Assembly: GCA_002350525.1 (NCBI GenBank)
Contig: DEFA01000050.1
Span: forward strand, 286,875 to 350,874
Direction: 5' to 3'
DNA length: 64,000 bases
Origin: Lachnospiraceae bacterium UBA2864
GTDB taxonomy: Bacteria > Bacillota > Clostridia > Lachnospirales > Lachnospiraceae
A program made the translations under genes and the position numbers. Position 1 is the stretch's first letter. Each line of letters opens with the position of its first letter. Shown here piece by piece: positions 27,001-34,813 of this stretch. The notes beneath the pieces were generated by a model. The model had not been told where the DNA came from. It was given only the letters and a program-made list of their open reading frames with translations, and ran no database searches.

Positions 27001-27184
27001 GATTACTTGTGATCGGCAGCTCGTCCTTATCACGGAATATACGCTGGATACGCTTTTTACCTGTCTGTTTCCGGATTTTTTTCGGAATATGAAAATGCTC
27101 AAGGCTTCGCTGTACGGTCTCTGCCACACGGATATCCGCCGGAGCATGTCTGTATGATATAAATGCATTATAATGGTCTATCAT
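24077..27184 (-). CDS. TIR domain - transmembrane - beta-propeller protein
   Basis: The protein has 1,035 residues, starting at ATG 27184 (an upstream TTG is less likely). Residues 1-115 are a TIR domain (NAFISYRH, RIFRDKDELP). E93 in the SIWVQRE segment aligns with the catalytic glutamate of NAD-cleaving TIRs. A single membrane helix lies at ~191-211 after an Arg-rich stretch, followed by a coiled helical segment. From ~285 to the end are repeated WD/PQQ-like blades (LAAFDSAGSVTMWSTSSHEK, GDISLLSTD). The propeller is probably outside the membrane and the TIR inside. Such proteins are candidates for signalling or phage defence; no proven partner is here. Confidence 0.8.
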   Translation of the reverse strand: MIDHYNAFISYRHAPADIRVAETVQRSLEHFHIPKKIRKQTGKKRIQRIFRDKDELPITSNLTDTISHALEVSDYLIVICSTSTKESIWVQREIEFFLRNHTKNQILTVLVDGEDPYEVIPEILQYDERYITDETGRMTPVRYDIEPLSCDFRMPFSKAKKVELPRLASAIIGCSYDELMNRRRQYAMRRMGIISAAVTLCAAGFSAYMFYSRRQIKMNYLNSLKNQSKYLANESMNMLDNEQRITALQLAIEALPKDEKDDRPETPEAVRAVTDATLAYVPDINDNIFAAWNYAMPAEIKSFEIAPDGRTLAAFDSAGSVTMWSTSSHEKIIDMEPGAYGISGIKYLSNGYLLVWGDEKMTAYSARDGSVAWSAKGDGLRFSGEEAVLTTSDSFILETRENGEDFFSEYSEVNGTLIKKHPFTIGDTWGTGVVYKFALSPDNTRIAIIAGMNYMDYAVGILDLKTDKLKLTEATSNYIKDIYWVDDTRLMYSDSDVRTNSNMSFGDISLLSTDYYNINCINPADMSVHWTSEFSSNDVMINSEFFYLPKTNSVAYYSGNIASMYDIETGECLFTHNANDSIVHISDNDGNGYPLYISEEGGYFYPNPNQGKDALIGRHYFTDEIKKVAIDKGVYILKSQGNEIIFYGLLEYDHNWTEFKHGLEFNGTIDWYKDENVLVIESEKDEEEYINIFSLGDFETVSQYKPDSNYSLGRFILGSDKDYLYMVESHDDGNYLLSIKIKNGQAESMKLTDDNFNMKTASCFRDGKIFYMHSGESWDTVMSVYDTNMKVTADFSVSDKGLYGTVAPMFYPGCKRVYIPNDYGDIMLDTETGDIIDVKLPEFWDKTLYFSKEEDTGRFLITDTKLILLVNSNGTVSFPIRCPGVIPLGMTFVKNPISGETEIVVVYSDGSLYRYSDVDGSFISKSEFTDNNLGDSYQCEFEVDYEKNLLYVSAEQTVNIFDIENWYEIACIDFCLGHDKATDRFISLSSPKTGVKQIGYFEHYSTEELIEKAKDILQGQELTEAQKSLYGIEDN

Positions 27185-27235
27185 TTTGTAAACTATCCCC
27201 CTATAGCAAAATGAATCCAAACCTGTACAAGTTCA

Positions 27236-27265
27236 ATTATAGATGATTTCATTAAATGTTTACAA
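27236..27265 (-). promoter_or_regulatory. Promoter of the TIR gene
   Basis: On the minus strand TTGTAA (27265-27260), an 18-base spacer and TATAAT (27241-27236), about 50 bases before the ATG. Confidence 0.65.
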
Positions 27266-27302
27266 CTGTTTTTAGCCGATCGGACTTTCATTAATAATTC
27301 TT

Positions 27303-27330
27303 TTGACATTACTCATCAATAGGCTATAAT
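27303..27330 (+). promoter_or_regulatory. Promoter of the AEC transporter gene
   Basis: Consensus TTGACA (27303-27308) and TATAAT (27325-27330) are separated by 16 bases, about 38 bases ahead of the start codon. This is one of the strongest promoters in the window. Confidence 0.85.
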
Positions 27331-27367
27331 ATAGTCCGTCACGTTTATATTTCAGGGAGTTGACATT

Positions 27368-28291
27368 ATGAGTACTTCAGTTATTCTCCAGCAGATGGGC
27401 GTTATCGTCATCCTGGTATCAATAGGTATCTATCTTTATAAGAAGGGCACCGTCGACAGCACCGTGTCGCCCAGGATCTCTTCGATCGTAGTAGATGTAT
27501 GCAATCCTGCTCTTATCCTTGCATCCATCCTGTCCGGTAATATAACAGCAACCCATAAGGATCTTCTGATCGGCATGGTCATCGGCGTTATATTCTATTC
27601 TTTTCTGATAATTCTCGGTTTTATACTTCCTCGCATTCTTCGTTCCGCACCCGAAGACCGCCGCTATTATAATATGATGACTATCTATACCAACACAGGC
27701 TTCATCGGAATTCCGGTTGCCCGTGCCATCCTTCCGGAAAATGCGATCCTTTATGTAATCGTTATAAATGTAATGTATAGTCTTCTTTTCTATACACACG
27801 GAATAACAGTCCTCAGTGCGGGAAAAGAGAAAATGAATATTAAAAAGATATTCAGTCCCGGAACCATCATGGCAGTTCTGGCTCTCGTCATATTCTGGTT
27901 CAACATTACTCCGCCGCCTATCATCAGCAACAGTATAAGCTATATCGGAAACCCTACGGTATTCCTGTCAATGGTGGTCCTCGGTGTATCTATTGCAAGA
28001 TCTAATCTTATCGGCGGACTTAAGAACGTAAGAATATGGGGATATGTCCTTATAAGAATGATCCTGGTTCCCGCCATGGTTGCCTTTATACTTCACAGTT
28101 TAAAAGTAAATCGTGATGCTGTCCTTGGCGTTACTCTTATGGCTGCCGTACCTATCGGCAATCTACCGATGATCACATCTGAGAAAATGGGACTCGATAC
28201 CGAACTTCTCTCAACCGCAATTGCGGTTACAACTGCAGTCTCGATCATAACTATCACCGCACTTATGTCAGTACTGTCACATATACTTTAG
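27368..28291 (+). CDS. AEC (auxin efflux carrier) family transporter
   Basis: The 307-residue inner-membrane permease has about ten hydrophobic segments arranged as two five-helix bundles. Recognisable parts: the SIVVDVCNPALILASI segment in the first half, TNTGFIGIPVARAI (the conserved N/T-G-F-I-G-x-P crossover loop), and AVPIGNLPMITSEKMG in the second. Bacterial AEC proteins move organic acids such as malate, malonate or citrate, or act on other anions; the substrate here is not readable. GGGAG precedes the ATG. It ends 3 bases before the oppositely directed small gene. Confidence 0.9.
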   Translation: MSTSVILQQMGVIVILVSIGIYLYKKGTVDSTVSPRISSIVVDVCNPALILASILSGNITATHKDLLIGMVIGVIFYSFLIILGFILPRILRSAPEDRRYYNMMTIYTNTGFIGIPVARAILPENAILYVIVINVMYSLLFYTHGITVLSAGKEKMNIKKIFSPGTIMAVLALVIFWFNITPPPIISNSISYIGNPTVFLSMVVLGVSIARSNLIGGLKNVRIWGYVLIRMILVPAMVAFILHSLKVNRDAVLGVTLMAAVPIGNLPMITSEKMGLDTELLSTAIAVTTAVSIITITALMSVLSHIL

Positions 28292-28294
28292 ACA

Positions 28295-28486
28295 TTAAGC
28301 AGGCATATCAATATCATACCAGTCATCTATATCCGATATGATCCACTCCAGGCCTCGGCGTCTTTCTATGACTACAGAAGGATTAAGATTGCCTATAGCT
28401 ACCTCCGGATTAACATTTGATTCATTGACTGCCCTATTTGCAAGTCTTTCCTTTAACCGCTGATCATATGCCAGATTCTTTTCCAT
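28295..28486 (-). CDS. Small hypothetical protein, 63 residues
   Basis: I take ATG 28486, which has a perfect AGGAGG seven bases upstream; the frame opens 24 bases earlier without one. The protein is charged and soluble. It has an Arg/Asn-rich helical N-terminus (DQRLKERLANRAVNE), then NPEVAIGNLNPSVVIERRRGL, and an acidic tail (IISDIDDWYDIDMP). No family is recognised. The strong ribosome site and clean spacing support a real gene. The acidic end would suit a small antitoxin or regulator, but no partner toxin is adjacent. Confidence 0.65.
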   Translation of the reverse strand: MEKNLAYDQRLKERLANRAVNESNVNPEVAIGNLNPSVVIERRRGLEWIISDIDDWYDIDMPA

Positions 28487-28556
28487 TTTGTGCCTCCTAT
28501 AAAATATCAACCACGTTACTTTTTATCATATTGATAATATCATAACATTCCAAGAA

Positions 28557-28597
28557 AAATCTGTCAAGAATTCTTCAATAGAATTCCCGACAGATTT
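28557..28597 (-). terminator. Intrinsic terminator of metH
   Basis: AAATCTGTC..GAATTC pairs with GAATTC..GACAGATTT around a 7-base loop; on the minus strand TTTTTCTT follows. It starts about 25 bases after the metH stop. A-rich flanks also allow function on the plus strand. Confidence 0.85.
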
Positions 28598-28622
28598 TCA
28601 TCACTTATTAAGTTTAGAATAT

Positions 28623-31046
28623 CTAATTCGCAAATACCTCATCGGCATATCTAACCGTAGCCATAGCATCCTTTGCATAGCAGTCGGCACCGATCTGATC
28701 CGCATATTCCTGTGTCATTACTGCTCCGCCCACAACAACCTTGGTATCGGGTTTCTTCTCCCGAAGAAGCTTAATGGTATCTTCCATGCTTACAACCGTT
28801 GTGGTCATAAGAGCACTGAGTCCCACCAGCTTTACATCATCTTCGATGGCTCTGTCCACGATAACCTCCGGCGGAACATCTTTACCGAGATCTATTACAT
28901 CATATCCGTAATTCTCCAGCATAACCTTAACAATATTTTTGCCGATATCGTGGATATCACCCTTTACGGTTGCTATTATGACCTTACCCTTCATCTCACG
29001 AGGCTTTCCTGCCATAGCCTGCTTAACCACTTCAAAGGCAGCCTTGGCAGCATCCGCACTCATAAGAAGCTGAGGAAGAAATACTGTTCCCTTCTCGAAT
29101 CCTTTTCCTACCTTATCAAGCGCCGGGATAAGCTCATCGTTGATGACCTCCAGAGGATCCTTATCCTTTATAGCTTCCTTCATGGCGCTTTCGGCAACAC
29201 CGGTCATACCTCTTTCGATGGCGGAATACAGCTGTGAAACTCCCGCCGCTGCACCTGTGGCAGCACCCGCTGTGCCTGCTCCCGCCGCTGCAGTTCCTCC
29301 TGTCTGTATAACGGATACCGAGGCGTTGGCATATGCCTCTATATATCCCATACACTGAGGATCCAGATCCGACAGTGCAAGGAAGGATCTGTATGCAGTC
29401 ATCATCTGCTCATTATTCGGATTCATGATTGCAAAAGACAGTCCCATCTGCATAGCCATTGTAAGGAAATACGCATTGATTATCTGTCTCTGCGGAAGTC
29501 CGAAGGATATATTGGATACACCGAGGATAGAATGTCCGTGATAATCATCTCTTATCCTTCGGAGAGTTTCGAGTGTCGTTACGGCCGAGGATGAATCAGA
29601 GGATACTGTCATACACAGCCCGTCAATAACGATATCTTTTCGTGGGATACCGTATTCATCGGCTGCTTTATATATCTTCTCTGCCACACGGATTCTTCCG
29701 TCCGCGGTCTCCGGAATTCCGTCTTCATCAAGTGCAAGTCCGACCAGAACTCCTCCGTACTTCTTAACGATAGGCATTACGCTCTTTATAACTTCTTCCT
29801 TACCGTTAACGGAATTGATCATTGCCTTACCGTTGTAATATCTGAGTCCCTTCTCAAGTGCCACGGGATCTGTGGTATCCAGCTGGAGCGGAAGCCCCGT
29901 AACGCCCTGAAGTCTGGTTACGACCTCGCGCATCATTTCCGGCTCATCAATCTCAGGAAGTCCTACATTTACATCCAGGATATCCGCGCCGGCATCCTCC
30001 TGCTCAAGTCCCTGTGACAGAATGTAATCTATATCATTTTCTCTGAGAGCTTCCTTGAATCTCTTCTTACCCGTAGGATTGATCCTCTCTCCGATTATTA
30101 TAGGCTTCTTATCACATACGACCGCCTGACAGAAGGAAGTTACCACTGTGATGTCCTTTGGAGTATTCGGATGAAATTCTCTCCTTCTGACTTTCTCGGC
30201 TGTCTGTCTTATATGCTCCGGAGTGGTTCCGCAGCATCCACCCAAAACCTGTACTCCCATATCCGCAATCTTACACATTATGTCCGAAAATTCTTCGGGT
30301 GTTACATCAAAAACCGTCTTATCACCTTCGGTTCTCGGAAGTCCGGCATTCGGATTGACAACTATCGGAACCGATGCAACCTCCACCATTCTTTCCACCA
30401 TCGGGATCATAAGGTCCGGACCCATTCCGCAGTTCATTCCCAGTGCATCTACTCCGAGTCCTTCAAGCATAGCCACGGTTGAATCCACATTTCCGCCGGT
30501 AAGGAGCTTACCCTTCTGGTCATAAACCGTTGTAACTATGACCGGAAGATTCGTACATTCCTTTGCCGCAAGTACAGCCGCCTTGGCCTCGTAGCTGTCA
30601 CTCATGGTTTCTATGAGGATCAAGTCACCGCCAGCTTTTTCTCCGGCAGCCATCACCTCGCCAAAGAGTTCCACAGCTCTGTCAAAGCTCAGATCTCCCA
30701 TAGGCTCAAGAAGCTTTCCCGTAGGTCCGACATCTATCGCAATATAGGCATCCTCTCTGCCCGTATTCACTCTGGCCTGCTTTGCAAGTTCTACGGCTGC
30801 ATTCATCAGTTCCTCGATACGTCCCGGGAATTTAAGACTGTTAAGTCCGAATGTATTAGTATTAAATATATCGGCGCCCGCCGAAAGATAACTCTCATAT
30901 AGTTCGAGAATAACTTCCGGATGCAAAACATTCCAGGTCTCCGGAAGCTCTCCTCCCTGAAGTCCGTGCTCCTGAAGAAATGTACCCGTACCTCCGTCGC
31001 AGAACAGCCATTCCTTGCCCAATCTATCTTTTAATGCTTTTTTCAT
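28623..31046 (-). CDS. metH: B12-dependent methionine synthase without activation domain
   Basis: The 807-residue modular enzyme moves methyl from 5-methyl-THF through cobalamin to homocysteine. Order: homocysteine domain (~1-290, zinc cysteines in GMNCGMGP and GGCCGTTPEH), pterin-binding barrel (~315-580; IGERINPTGKKRF), an Ala/Gly linker (GGTAAAGAGTAGAATGAAAG), helical cap (~610-690) and B12 Rossmann domain (~695-807; GDIHDIGKNIV, where the His ligates cobalt). The C-terminal AdoMet reactivation domain of E. coli MetH is absent; it is a separate gene two positions upstream in the transcript (31122-31769). Start ATG at 31046. Confidence 0.95.
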   Translation of the reverse strand: MKKALKDRLGKEWLFCDGGTGTFLQEHGLQGGELPETWNVLHPEVILELYESYLSAGADIFNTNTFGLNSLKFPGRIEELMNAAVELAKQARVNTGREDAYIAIDVGPTGKLLEPMGDLSFDRAVELFGEVMAAGEKAGGDLILIETMSDSYEAKAAVLAAKECTNLPVIVTTVYDQKGKLLTGGNVDSTVAMLEGLGVDALGMNCGMGPDLMIPMVERMVEVASVPIVVNPNAGLPRTEGDKTVFDVTPEEFSDIMCKIADMGVQVLGGCCGTTPEHIRQTAEKVRRREFHPNTPKDITVVTSFCQAVVCDKKPIIIGERINPTGKKRFKEALRENDIDYILSQGLEQEDAGADILDVNVGLPEIDEPEMMREVVTRLQGVTGLPLQLDTTDPVALEKGLRYYNGKAMINSVNGKEEVIKSVMPIVKKYGGVLVGLALDEDGIPETADGRIRVAEKIYKAADEYGIPRKDIVIDGLCMTVSSDSSSAVTTLETLRRIRDDYHGHSILGVSNISFGLPQRQIINAYFLTMAMQMGLSFAIMNPNNEQMMTAYRSFLALSDLDPQCMGYIEAYANASVSVIQTGGTAAAGAGTAGAATGAAAGVSQLYSAIERGMTGVAESAMKEAIKDKDPLEVINDELIPALDKVGKGFEKGTVFLPQLLMSADAAKAAFEVVKQAMAGKPREMKGKVIIATVKGDIHDIGKNIVKVMLENYGYDVIDLGKDVPPEVIVDRAIEDDVKLVGLSALMTTTVVSMEDTIKLLREKKPDTKVVVGGAVMTQEYADQIGADCYAKDAMATVRYADEVFAN

Positions 31047-31065
31047 AACCTTATTACCTCATATA

Positions 31066-31106
31066 AAAAGTTCCGTCTTCTGCTATTCTATCACGAAAGA
31101 CGGAAC
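31066..31106 (-). terminator. Terminator-like hairpin between the MetH activation gene and metH
   Basis: GGTTCCGTCTT pairs with AAGACGGAAC on the minus strand and is followed by TTTTTATAT. It lies only 20 bases before the metH start codon, so it should reduce read-through from the lar genes into metH; otherwise metH must have its own promoter or depend on read-through. Confidence 0.75.
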
Positions 31107-31121
31107 CATTGCACTTTTATT

Positions 31122-31769
31122 TTATGCGCGGCTGTATTCACAGGTTTCATGCATATTGCATTCCTCACAGCCTGCTCTGTGGCAATCGGTTGATGTATCC
31201 GACAGCCCGATCACTGCCGTAACAGACTTCGTCGGGGTCATAAGGAGGCTCTCCGACAGAGACACTCCTATGGATTTCGGCATCTCAAGTATCCGTTCAA
31301 AATCCTTCTGAACCTCAAGAGGAAAGTCTCCGTATCCCGGTGAAAATCTCGGTCTCGTGAATAATCCCCTTTCGGCCGCTTCAGTCCTGATACGTTCGTT
31401 CACTTCATCACACCAGGCTTCAACTGCAGCAGCACCCACAGCCTGATATGTATAAGCCTTCAGCATATCTCTTATCTCGGCACGCTTTACGAGCCTGTCT
31501 GCTCCCGGGCCGACTGTCACCGCCAGCATGACTATTTCCTTGCAGCCCTTCAGATTCCTGGTAAGATTCCCCGGCTTTACTCCGATTCCCGCAAAGCGGC
31601 AGGACTCTCCGTCCCATTCTATGGGAAAGGTCTTATATATGCATCTCGGAGTCACAGCCTCTTCCATATCTTTTATGCAGTCCTCTATCACCGACTGCAT
31701 CTTCTCATCAATGGTTGTGAGTCCTCTGTATCCCAGATATCTCTCGACTTCTCTTCTGTTAATTTCCAT
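31122..31769 (-). CDS. Stand-alone methionine synthase activation protein
   Basis: The 215-residue equivalent of the C-terminal Met_synt_B12 domain binds AdoMet and re-methylates cobalamin that has been oxidised to cob(II)alamin. The hallmark RFSPGYGDFPLEVQ (AdoMet site) lies at ~139-152, and TPTKSVTAVIGLSD follows. A Cys-rich tail (C-x4-C-x2-C-x4-C, from CHRAGCEECNMHETC) might bind a metal. The start overlaps the larE stop by 11 bases, which implies translational coupling between nickel-cofactor and B12 genes. This split arrangement is known in Clostridia. Confidence 0.9.
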   Translation of the reverse strand: MEINRREVERYLGYRGLTTIDEKMQSVIEDCIKDMEEAVTPRCIYKTFPIEWDGESCRFAGIGVKPGNLTRNLKGCKEIVMLAVTVGPGADRLVKRAEIRDMLKAYTYQAVGAAAVEAWCDEVNERIRTEAAERGLFTRPRFSPGYGDFPLEVQKDFERILEMPKSIGVSLSESLLMTPTKSVTAVIGLSDTSTDCHRAGCEECNMHETCEYSRA

Positions 31770-32547
31770 TTCCGTATCCCTTCAGATCAAGCGTTACGTG
31801 ACTGAACCCCAGTTCCTTTAATGTCTTATCGATTTTCTTTGCGGTATCCGATTCCACTATCCTGCCGAATTCTTCTGGATATATCTCTATCCTTGCGGTT
31901 CCCGCTTCAGCTCTGACTCTTACCTGACTGAAACCATGACTTCTGATGTAAAGCTCCGACTCATCTATTCTCTTCATAACATCCGCACTGAGTTCCGTTC
32001 CCGTGGGAATCCTCGTTGCAAGGCATGCAAGAGATGGTTTATCCCAGGTCGGAAGATTAAGGTCTTTCGACAACTCTCTTATATCTGCTTTGGTAAGCCC
32101 CGCTTCCTTAAGCGGACTTATTATACCAAGCTCAGCCAAAGCTCTCATTCCCGGTCTGTCACCGAAGTCATCATCTGCATTGGTACCGTCGGCAACCGTA
32201 TCAAAGCCTCTCTCATAGGCTGCTTTCAGAAAGCTGCTCATCAACGCCTTCTTGCAATGATAGCATCTGTCCTTCGGATTGCTTCTGACTTCCGGAAGAG
32301 CCAGCATATCATGCTCCACCGTTACAGCATTAATTCCCTCTCTCTCGCAGAAGCTTATCGCACCTATATATTCCTTTTCCGGAAATGCGACATGTTTTGC
32401 GATAACAGCTATCACGTTATCTCCCAGAACATCATGTGCAGCCTTTAAAAGATAAGTCGAATCAACACCGTAGGAGAAGGCCACCGCAAGCTTTCCCTTT
32501 GCTCTTATACAGGCTTCCAGCTTATCTTTTTTTCCATTTAACTCCAT
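31759..32547 (-). CDS. larE: ATP-dependent sacrificial sulfur transferase LarE
   Basis: The 262-residue PP-loop enzyme adenylates and then thiolates the pyridinium dicarboxylate precursor of the nickel-pincer nucleotide cofactor. The PP-loop reads AFSYGVDSTYLL (usual SGGVDS with Tyr). C175 in KPSLACLATRI aligns with Cys176 of Lactobacillus plantarum LarE, which gives up its own sulfur. Another pair, CYHCKK at 95-100, is the usual ligand motif of some iron-sulfur LarE types but is widespread. It sits between larC (11 bases upstream) and the MetH activation gene (overlap). Confidence 0.93.
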   Translation of the reverse strand: MELNGKKDKLEACIRAKGKLAVAFSYGVDSTYLLKAAHDVLGDNVIAVIAKHVAFPEKEYIGAISFCEREGINAVTVEHDMLALPEVRSNPKDRCYHCKKALMSSFLKAAYERGFDTVADGTNADDDFGDRPGMRALAELGIISPLKEAGLTKADIRELSKDLNLPTWDKPSLACLATRIPTGTELSADVMKRIDESELYIRSHGFSQVRVRAEAGTARIEIYPEEFGRIVESDTAKKIDKTLKELGFSHVTLDLKGYGNGN

Positions 32548-32558
32548 ACCGTATCCTC

Positions 32559-33944
32559 TCAGCTTCGATCTGTATCGATCACTGCTTTAACATCATCAAG
32601 GCTGATTCCCTGTTCTCTCGCTATACGGGCAATATCCTCATATTCGTACTTTGCTCTTTCAACTCCGTAGCCCGAGGATTTCTTTATACGTACCTTACCA
32701 TAGGAAGTATTTACGGTTTCAACCGTTCTGTCAAGAATATATCTCCTTGTGAGAGTCTCCCTGACTCCGATAGTTGTAGTATATTTATATATGAGATTTA
32801 TCATTTCTTCTCTCTGATCCGGGCTGCATATAACACGGATAAGAGTTCCCGGTCTTGACTTCTTCATTCCAACAGCAACCGTATAGACTTCTCTTGCTCC
32901 GCCGGAGAGAATCCTCTCTGTTGCGAATCCTATCTCCTCAGCCGTCATGTCATCCACGTTACAGGAGAGCTCTATCATCTGCTCAACTCCTTCAGTTGCA
33001 GAATCAGATTTACCTGATGATTTTTCTTCGGAATCGGATGTGTTTGATGCGTCATCAATTGACTCTCCGAGCATGATCCTTACACAGTTGGCCGCCTCAA
33101 AATCCTTCTTGCCCATTCCGTAGCCGATCTTCTCGGTTTTCATAACAGGCTGACTGCCGAAATCCGATACAAAATACTTAAGAAGGGCCGCACCCGTAGG
33201 TGTACACAGTTCTCCGCGGATACTTCCGCCATATGAAGGTATTCCCTGAAGAATATGGGCTGTTGCCGGTGCAGGCACAGGGAGTATTCCGTGTGCACAT
33301 CTTACCTGTCCGCTTCCGACATGAATAGGAGATGCAACTATTTTCTCCGCTCCGATTTCCTCCATGAGCATGGCAACAGCTGTCACATCCGCAAGAGCAT
33401 CCATTGTGCCGACTTCATGGAAATGTATCTCTGTCACCGGAACTCCGTGGACATGGCTCTCTGCCTCAGCTATAAGTCCGTAGACCGCAAGTACATCCTT
33501 CTTAACCTTTTCCGAAATATTCATATGATCATTCACAATATGCTCTATATCATGCATGGAGCTGTGATGATGATGTCCATGGTCGTGGTCATGATGATGG
33601 TCATGGTCGTGATGATCGTGATGGTGGTCCTCATGATCGTGGTCATGGTCGTGATGATCGTGATGGTGGTCCTCATGATCGTGGTCATGATCATGAGGAT
33701 GCTCGTGGTCATGGTCGTGATGATGGTCGTGAGACTCTTCCTCTACACCGTCTACCAGTACGGTCATATGACTTCCGGTAACACCGCATTTCACCGACTT
33801 CTCCAAACTGTATGTCACTCCCGGAATCCCGATTTCATTCAGCTTTTTTACAAAGGCCTCTCTGTCCGGGATAAGTTCAAGCAGCGCTGCCGTCAGCATA
33901 TCTCCCGCAGCCCCCATGCCGCAATCTATATATAATGTCTTCAT
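32559..33944 (-). CDS. larC: Nickel insertion protein LarC with long His/Asp tract
   Basis: The 461-residue CTP-dependent cyclometallase inserts nickel into the pincer nucleotide. N-terminal motif YIDCGMGAAGDML and the EIHFHEVGTMDALADV segment are typical. Residues ~72-128 form a linker with about 34 histidines alternating with Asp/Glu, probably nickel storage or delivery. In L. plantarum LarC is made by a programmed frameshift; here it is a single open frame through the C-terminal domain (IRVICSPDQREEM ... SLDDVKAVI). The tract contains an exact 42-base tandem duplication (33601-33684). Start ATG has GGAGGAG. Confidence 0.95.
   Translation of the reverse strand: MKTLYIDCGMGAAGDMLTAALLELIPDREAFVKKLNEIGIPGVTYSLEKSVKCGVTGSHMTVLVDGVEEESHDHHHDHDHEHPHDHDHDHEDHHHDHHDHDHDHEDHHHDHHDHDHHHDHDHGHHHHSSMHDIEHIVNDHMNISEKVKKDVLAVYGLIAEAESHVHGVPVTEIHFHEVGTMDALADVTAVAMLMEEIGAEKIVASPIHVGSGQVRCAHGILPVPAPATAHILQGIPSYGGSIRGELCTPTGAALLKYFVSDFGSQPVMKTEKIGYGMGKKDFEAANCVRIMLGESIDDASNTSDSEEKSSGKSDSATEGVEQMIELSCNVDDMTAEEIGFATERILSGGAREVYTVAVGMKKSRPGTLIRVICSPDQREEMINLIYKYTTTIGVRETLTRRYILDRTVETVNTSYGKVRIKKSSGYGVERAKYEYEDIARIAREQGISLDDVKAVIDTDRS
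33601..33684. repeat. Exact tandem duplication (2 x 42 bp) in the larC His tract
   Basis: Positions 33601-33642 and 33643-33684 are identical over all 42 bases. The unit codes in frame for 14 residues (HDHDHEDHHHDHHD). Flanking DNA repeats shorter CATGATCATGG-like words, so this is a coding minisatellite. Perfect identity suggests a recent slippage event and possible length variation among strains. Confidence 0.95.
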
Positions 33945-33980
33945 CTGATACTCCTCCGAAAACTACATTTCAATAACTGT

Positions 33981-34727
33981 TTACTTCATATGATTTATCA
34001 TGCCTGCAAGATATCCGGCTCCGAATCCGTTATCTATATTCACGACCGACACTCCGCTTGCACAGGAATTAAGCATCGACAGAAGCGCAGATAACCCGTT
34101 AAATGACGCTCCGTATCCCACACTTGTCGGAACCGCTATAACAGGTGCATCCGCAAGTCCGCCTATAACACTGGCAAGAGCTCCTTCCATTCCCGCAATG
34201 GCGATTATAACCGAGGCACTCATTATCTCCTCCTGATGAGCCAAAAGTCTGTGAAGCCCGGCAACACCAACGTCATAGAGCCTGACTACTTCATTTCCGA
34301 AACATTCCGCAGTTACGGCCGCCTCTTCCGCAACGGGAATATCACTGGTTCCGCCTGTGGCAACCACAACTTTTCCGATACCGTCCGGTGCAGGTATCTC
34401 GCCCACAAGTCCGATACGAGCCTCTTCATAATAGTGCATATCATGTTCACGACTGACCTCAGCATATGCATCCTTTGAAAGTCTGGTGACAAGAATACAT
34501 TTTTCACCGTTATTTTTCATTGTATCTATAATACCTGATATCTGCTTAGGAGTTTTCCCGGCACCATAGATAACTTCGGCCATACCCTGCCTGATCTTTC
34601 TGTGGTTATCTATCTTTGCATATCCTATATCGCTGAAAGGCTCTGTCTTCAAGCTGAGAAGTGCTTCGTCCACCGACATCTCGCCCCTGCTCACGGCCTC
34701 CAGTATCTCTTTTGCTTTAGTCTTCAT
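33981..34727 (-). CDS. larB: Pyridinium-3,5-biscarboxylic acid mononucleotide synthase LarB
   Basis: The 248-residue PurE-like enzyme carboxylates and hydrolyses nicotinic acid adenine dinucleotide, the first step to the nickel-pincer cofactor. Motifs: VIYGAGKTPKQI, VVVATGGTSDIPVAEEAA, YDVGVAGLHRLL and SVGYGASFNG. GTG at 34730 and ATG at 34727 are both possible starts just after GGGGAGG; I chose ATG. It is the first of larB-larC-larE-activation gene, with 36 bases to larC. No larA (lactate racemase) is present nearby, so the cofactor probably serves a homologue elsewhere. Confidence 0.93.
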   Translation of the reverse strand: MKTKAKEILEAVSRGEMSVDEALLSLKTEPFSDIGYAKIDNHRKIRQGMAEVIYGAGKTPKQISGIIDTMKNNGEKCILVTRLSKDAYAEVSREHDMHYYEEARIGLVGEIPAPDGIGKVVVATGGTSDIPVAEEAAVTAECFGNEVVRLYDVGVAGLHRLLAHQEEIMSASVIIAIAGMEGALASVIGGLADAPVIAVPTSVGYGASFNGLSALLSMLNSCASGVSVVNIDNGFGAGYLAGMINHMK

Positions 34728-34765
34728 CACGCCTCCCCATCTCTGTCTATCCGATGATAAATTAC

Positions 34766-34799
34766 AAAAAGCGGTTCCACCGGAATACAGCGGAACCGC
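34766..34799 (-). terminator. Intrinsic terminator after the small membrane protein pair
   Basis: On the minus strand GCGGTTCC and GGAACCGC pair perfectly around a 13-base loop and are followed by five T. It isolates the pair at 34814-35529 from larB. Confidence 0.88.
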
Positions 34800-34813
34800 A
34801 AATGTCTCAATAT

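Noticed and set aside
33560..33735. Repeat array that might be read as CRISPR
   Set aside because: Units are in-frame coding repeats without unique spacers; the translation is a His-rich metal tract.
33255..33935. Met/Val-rich plus-strand ORF opposite larC
   Set aside because: It is the antisense reading of the His/Asp tract (CAT/GAT becomes ATG/GTC); no ribosome site or separate evidence.
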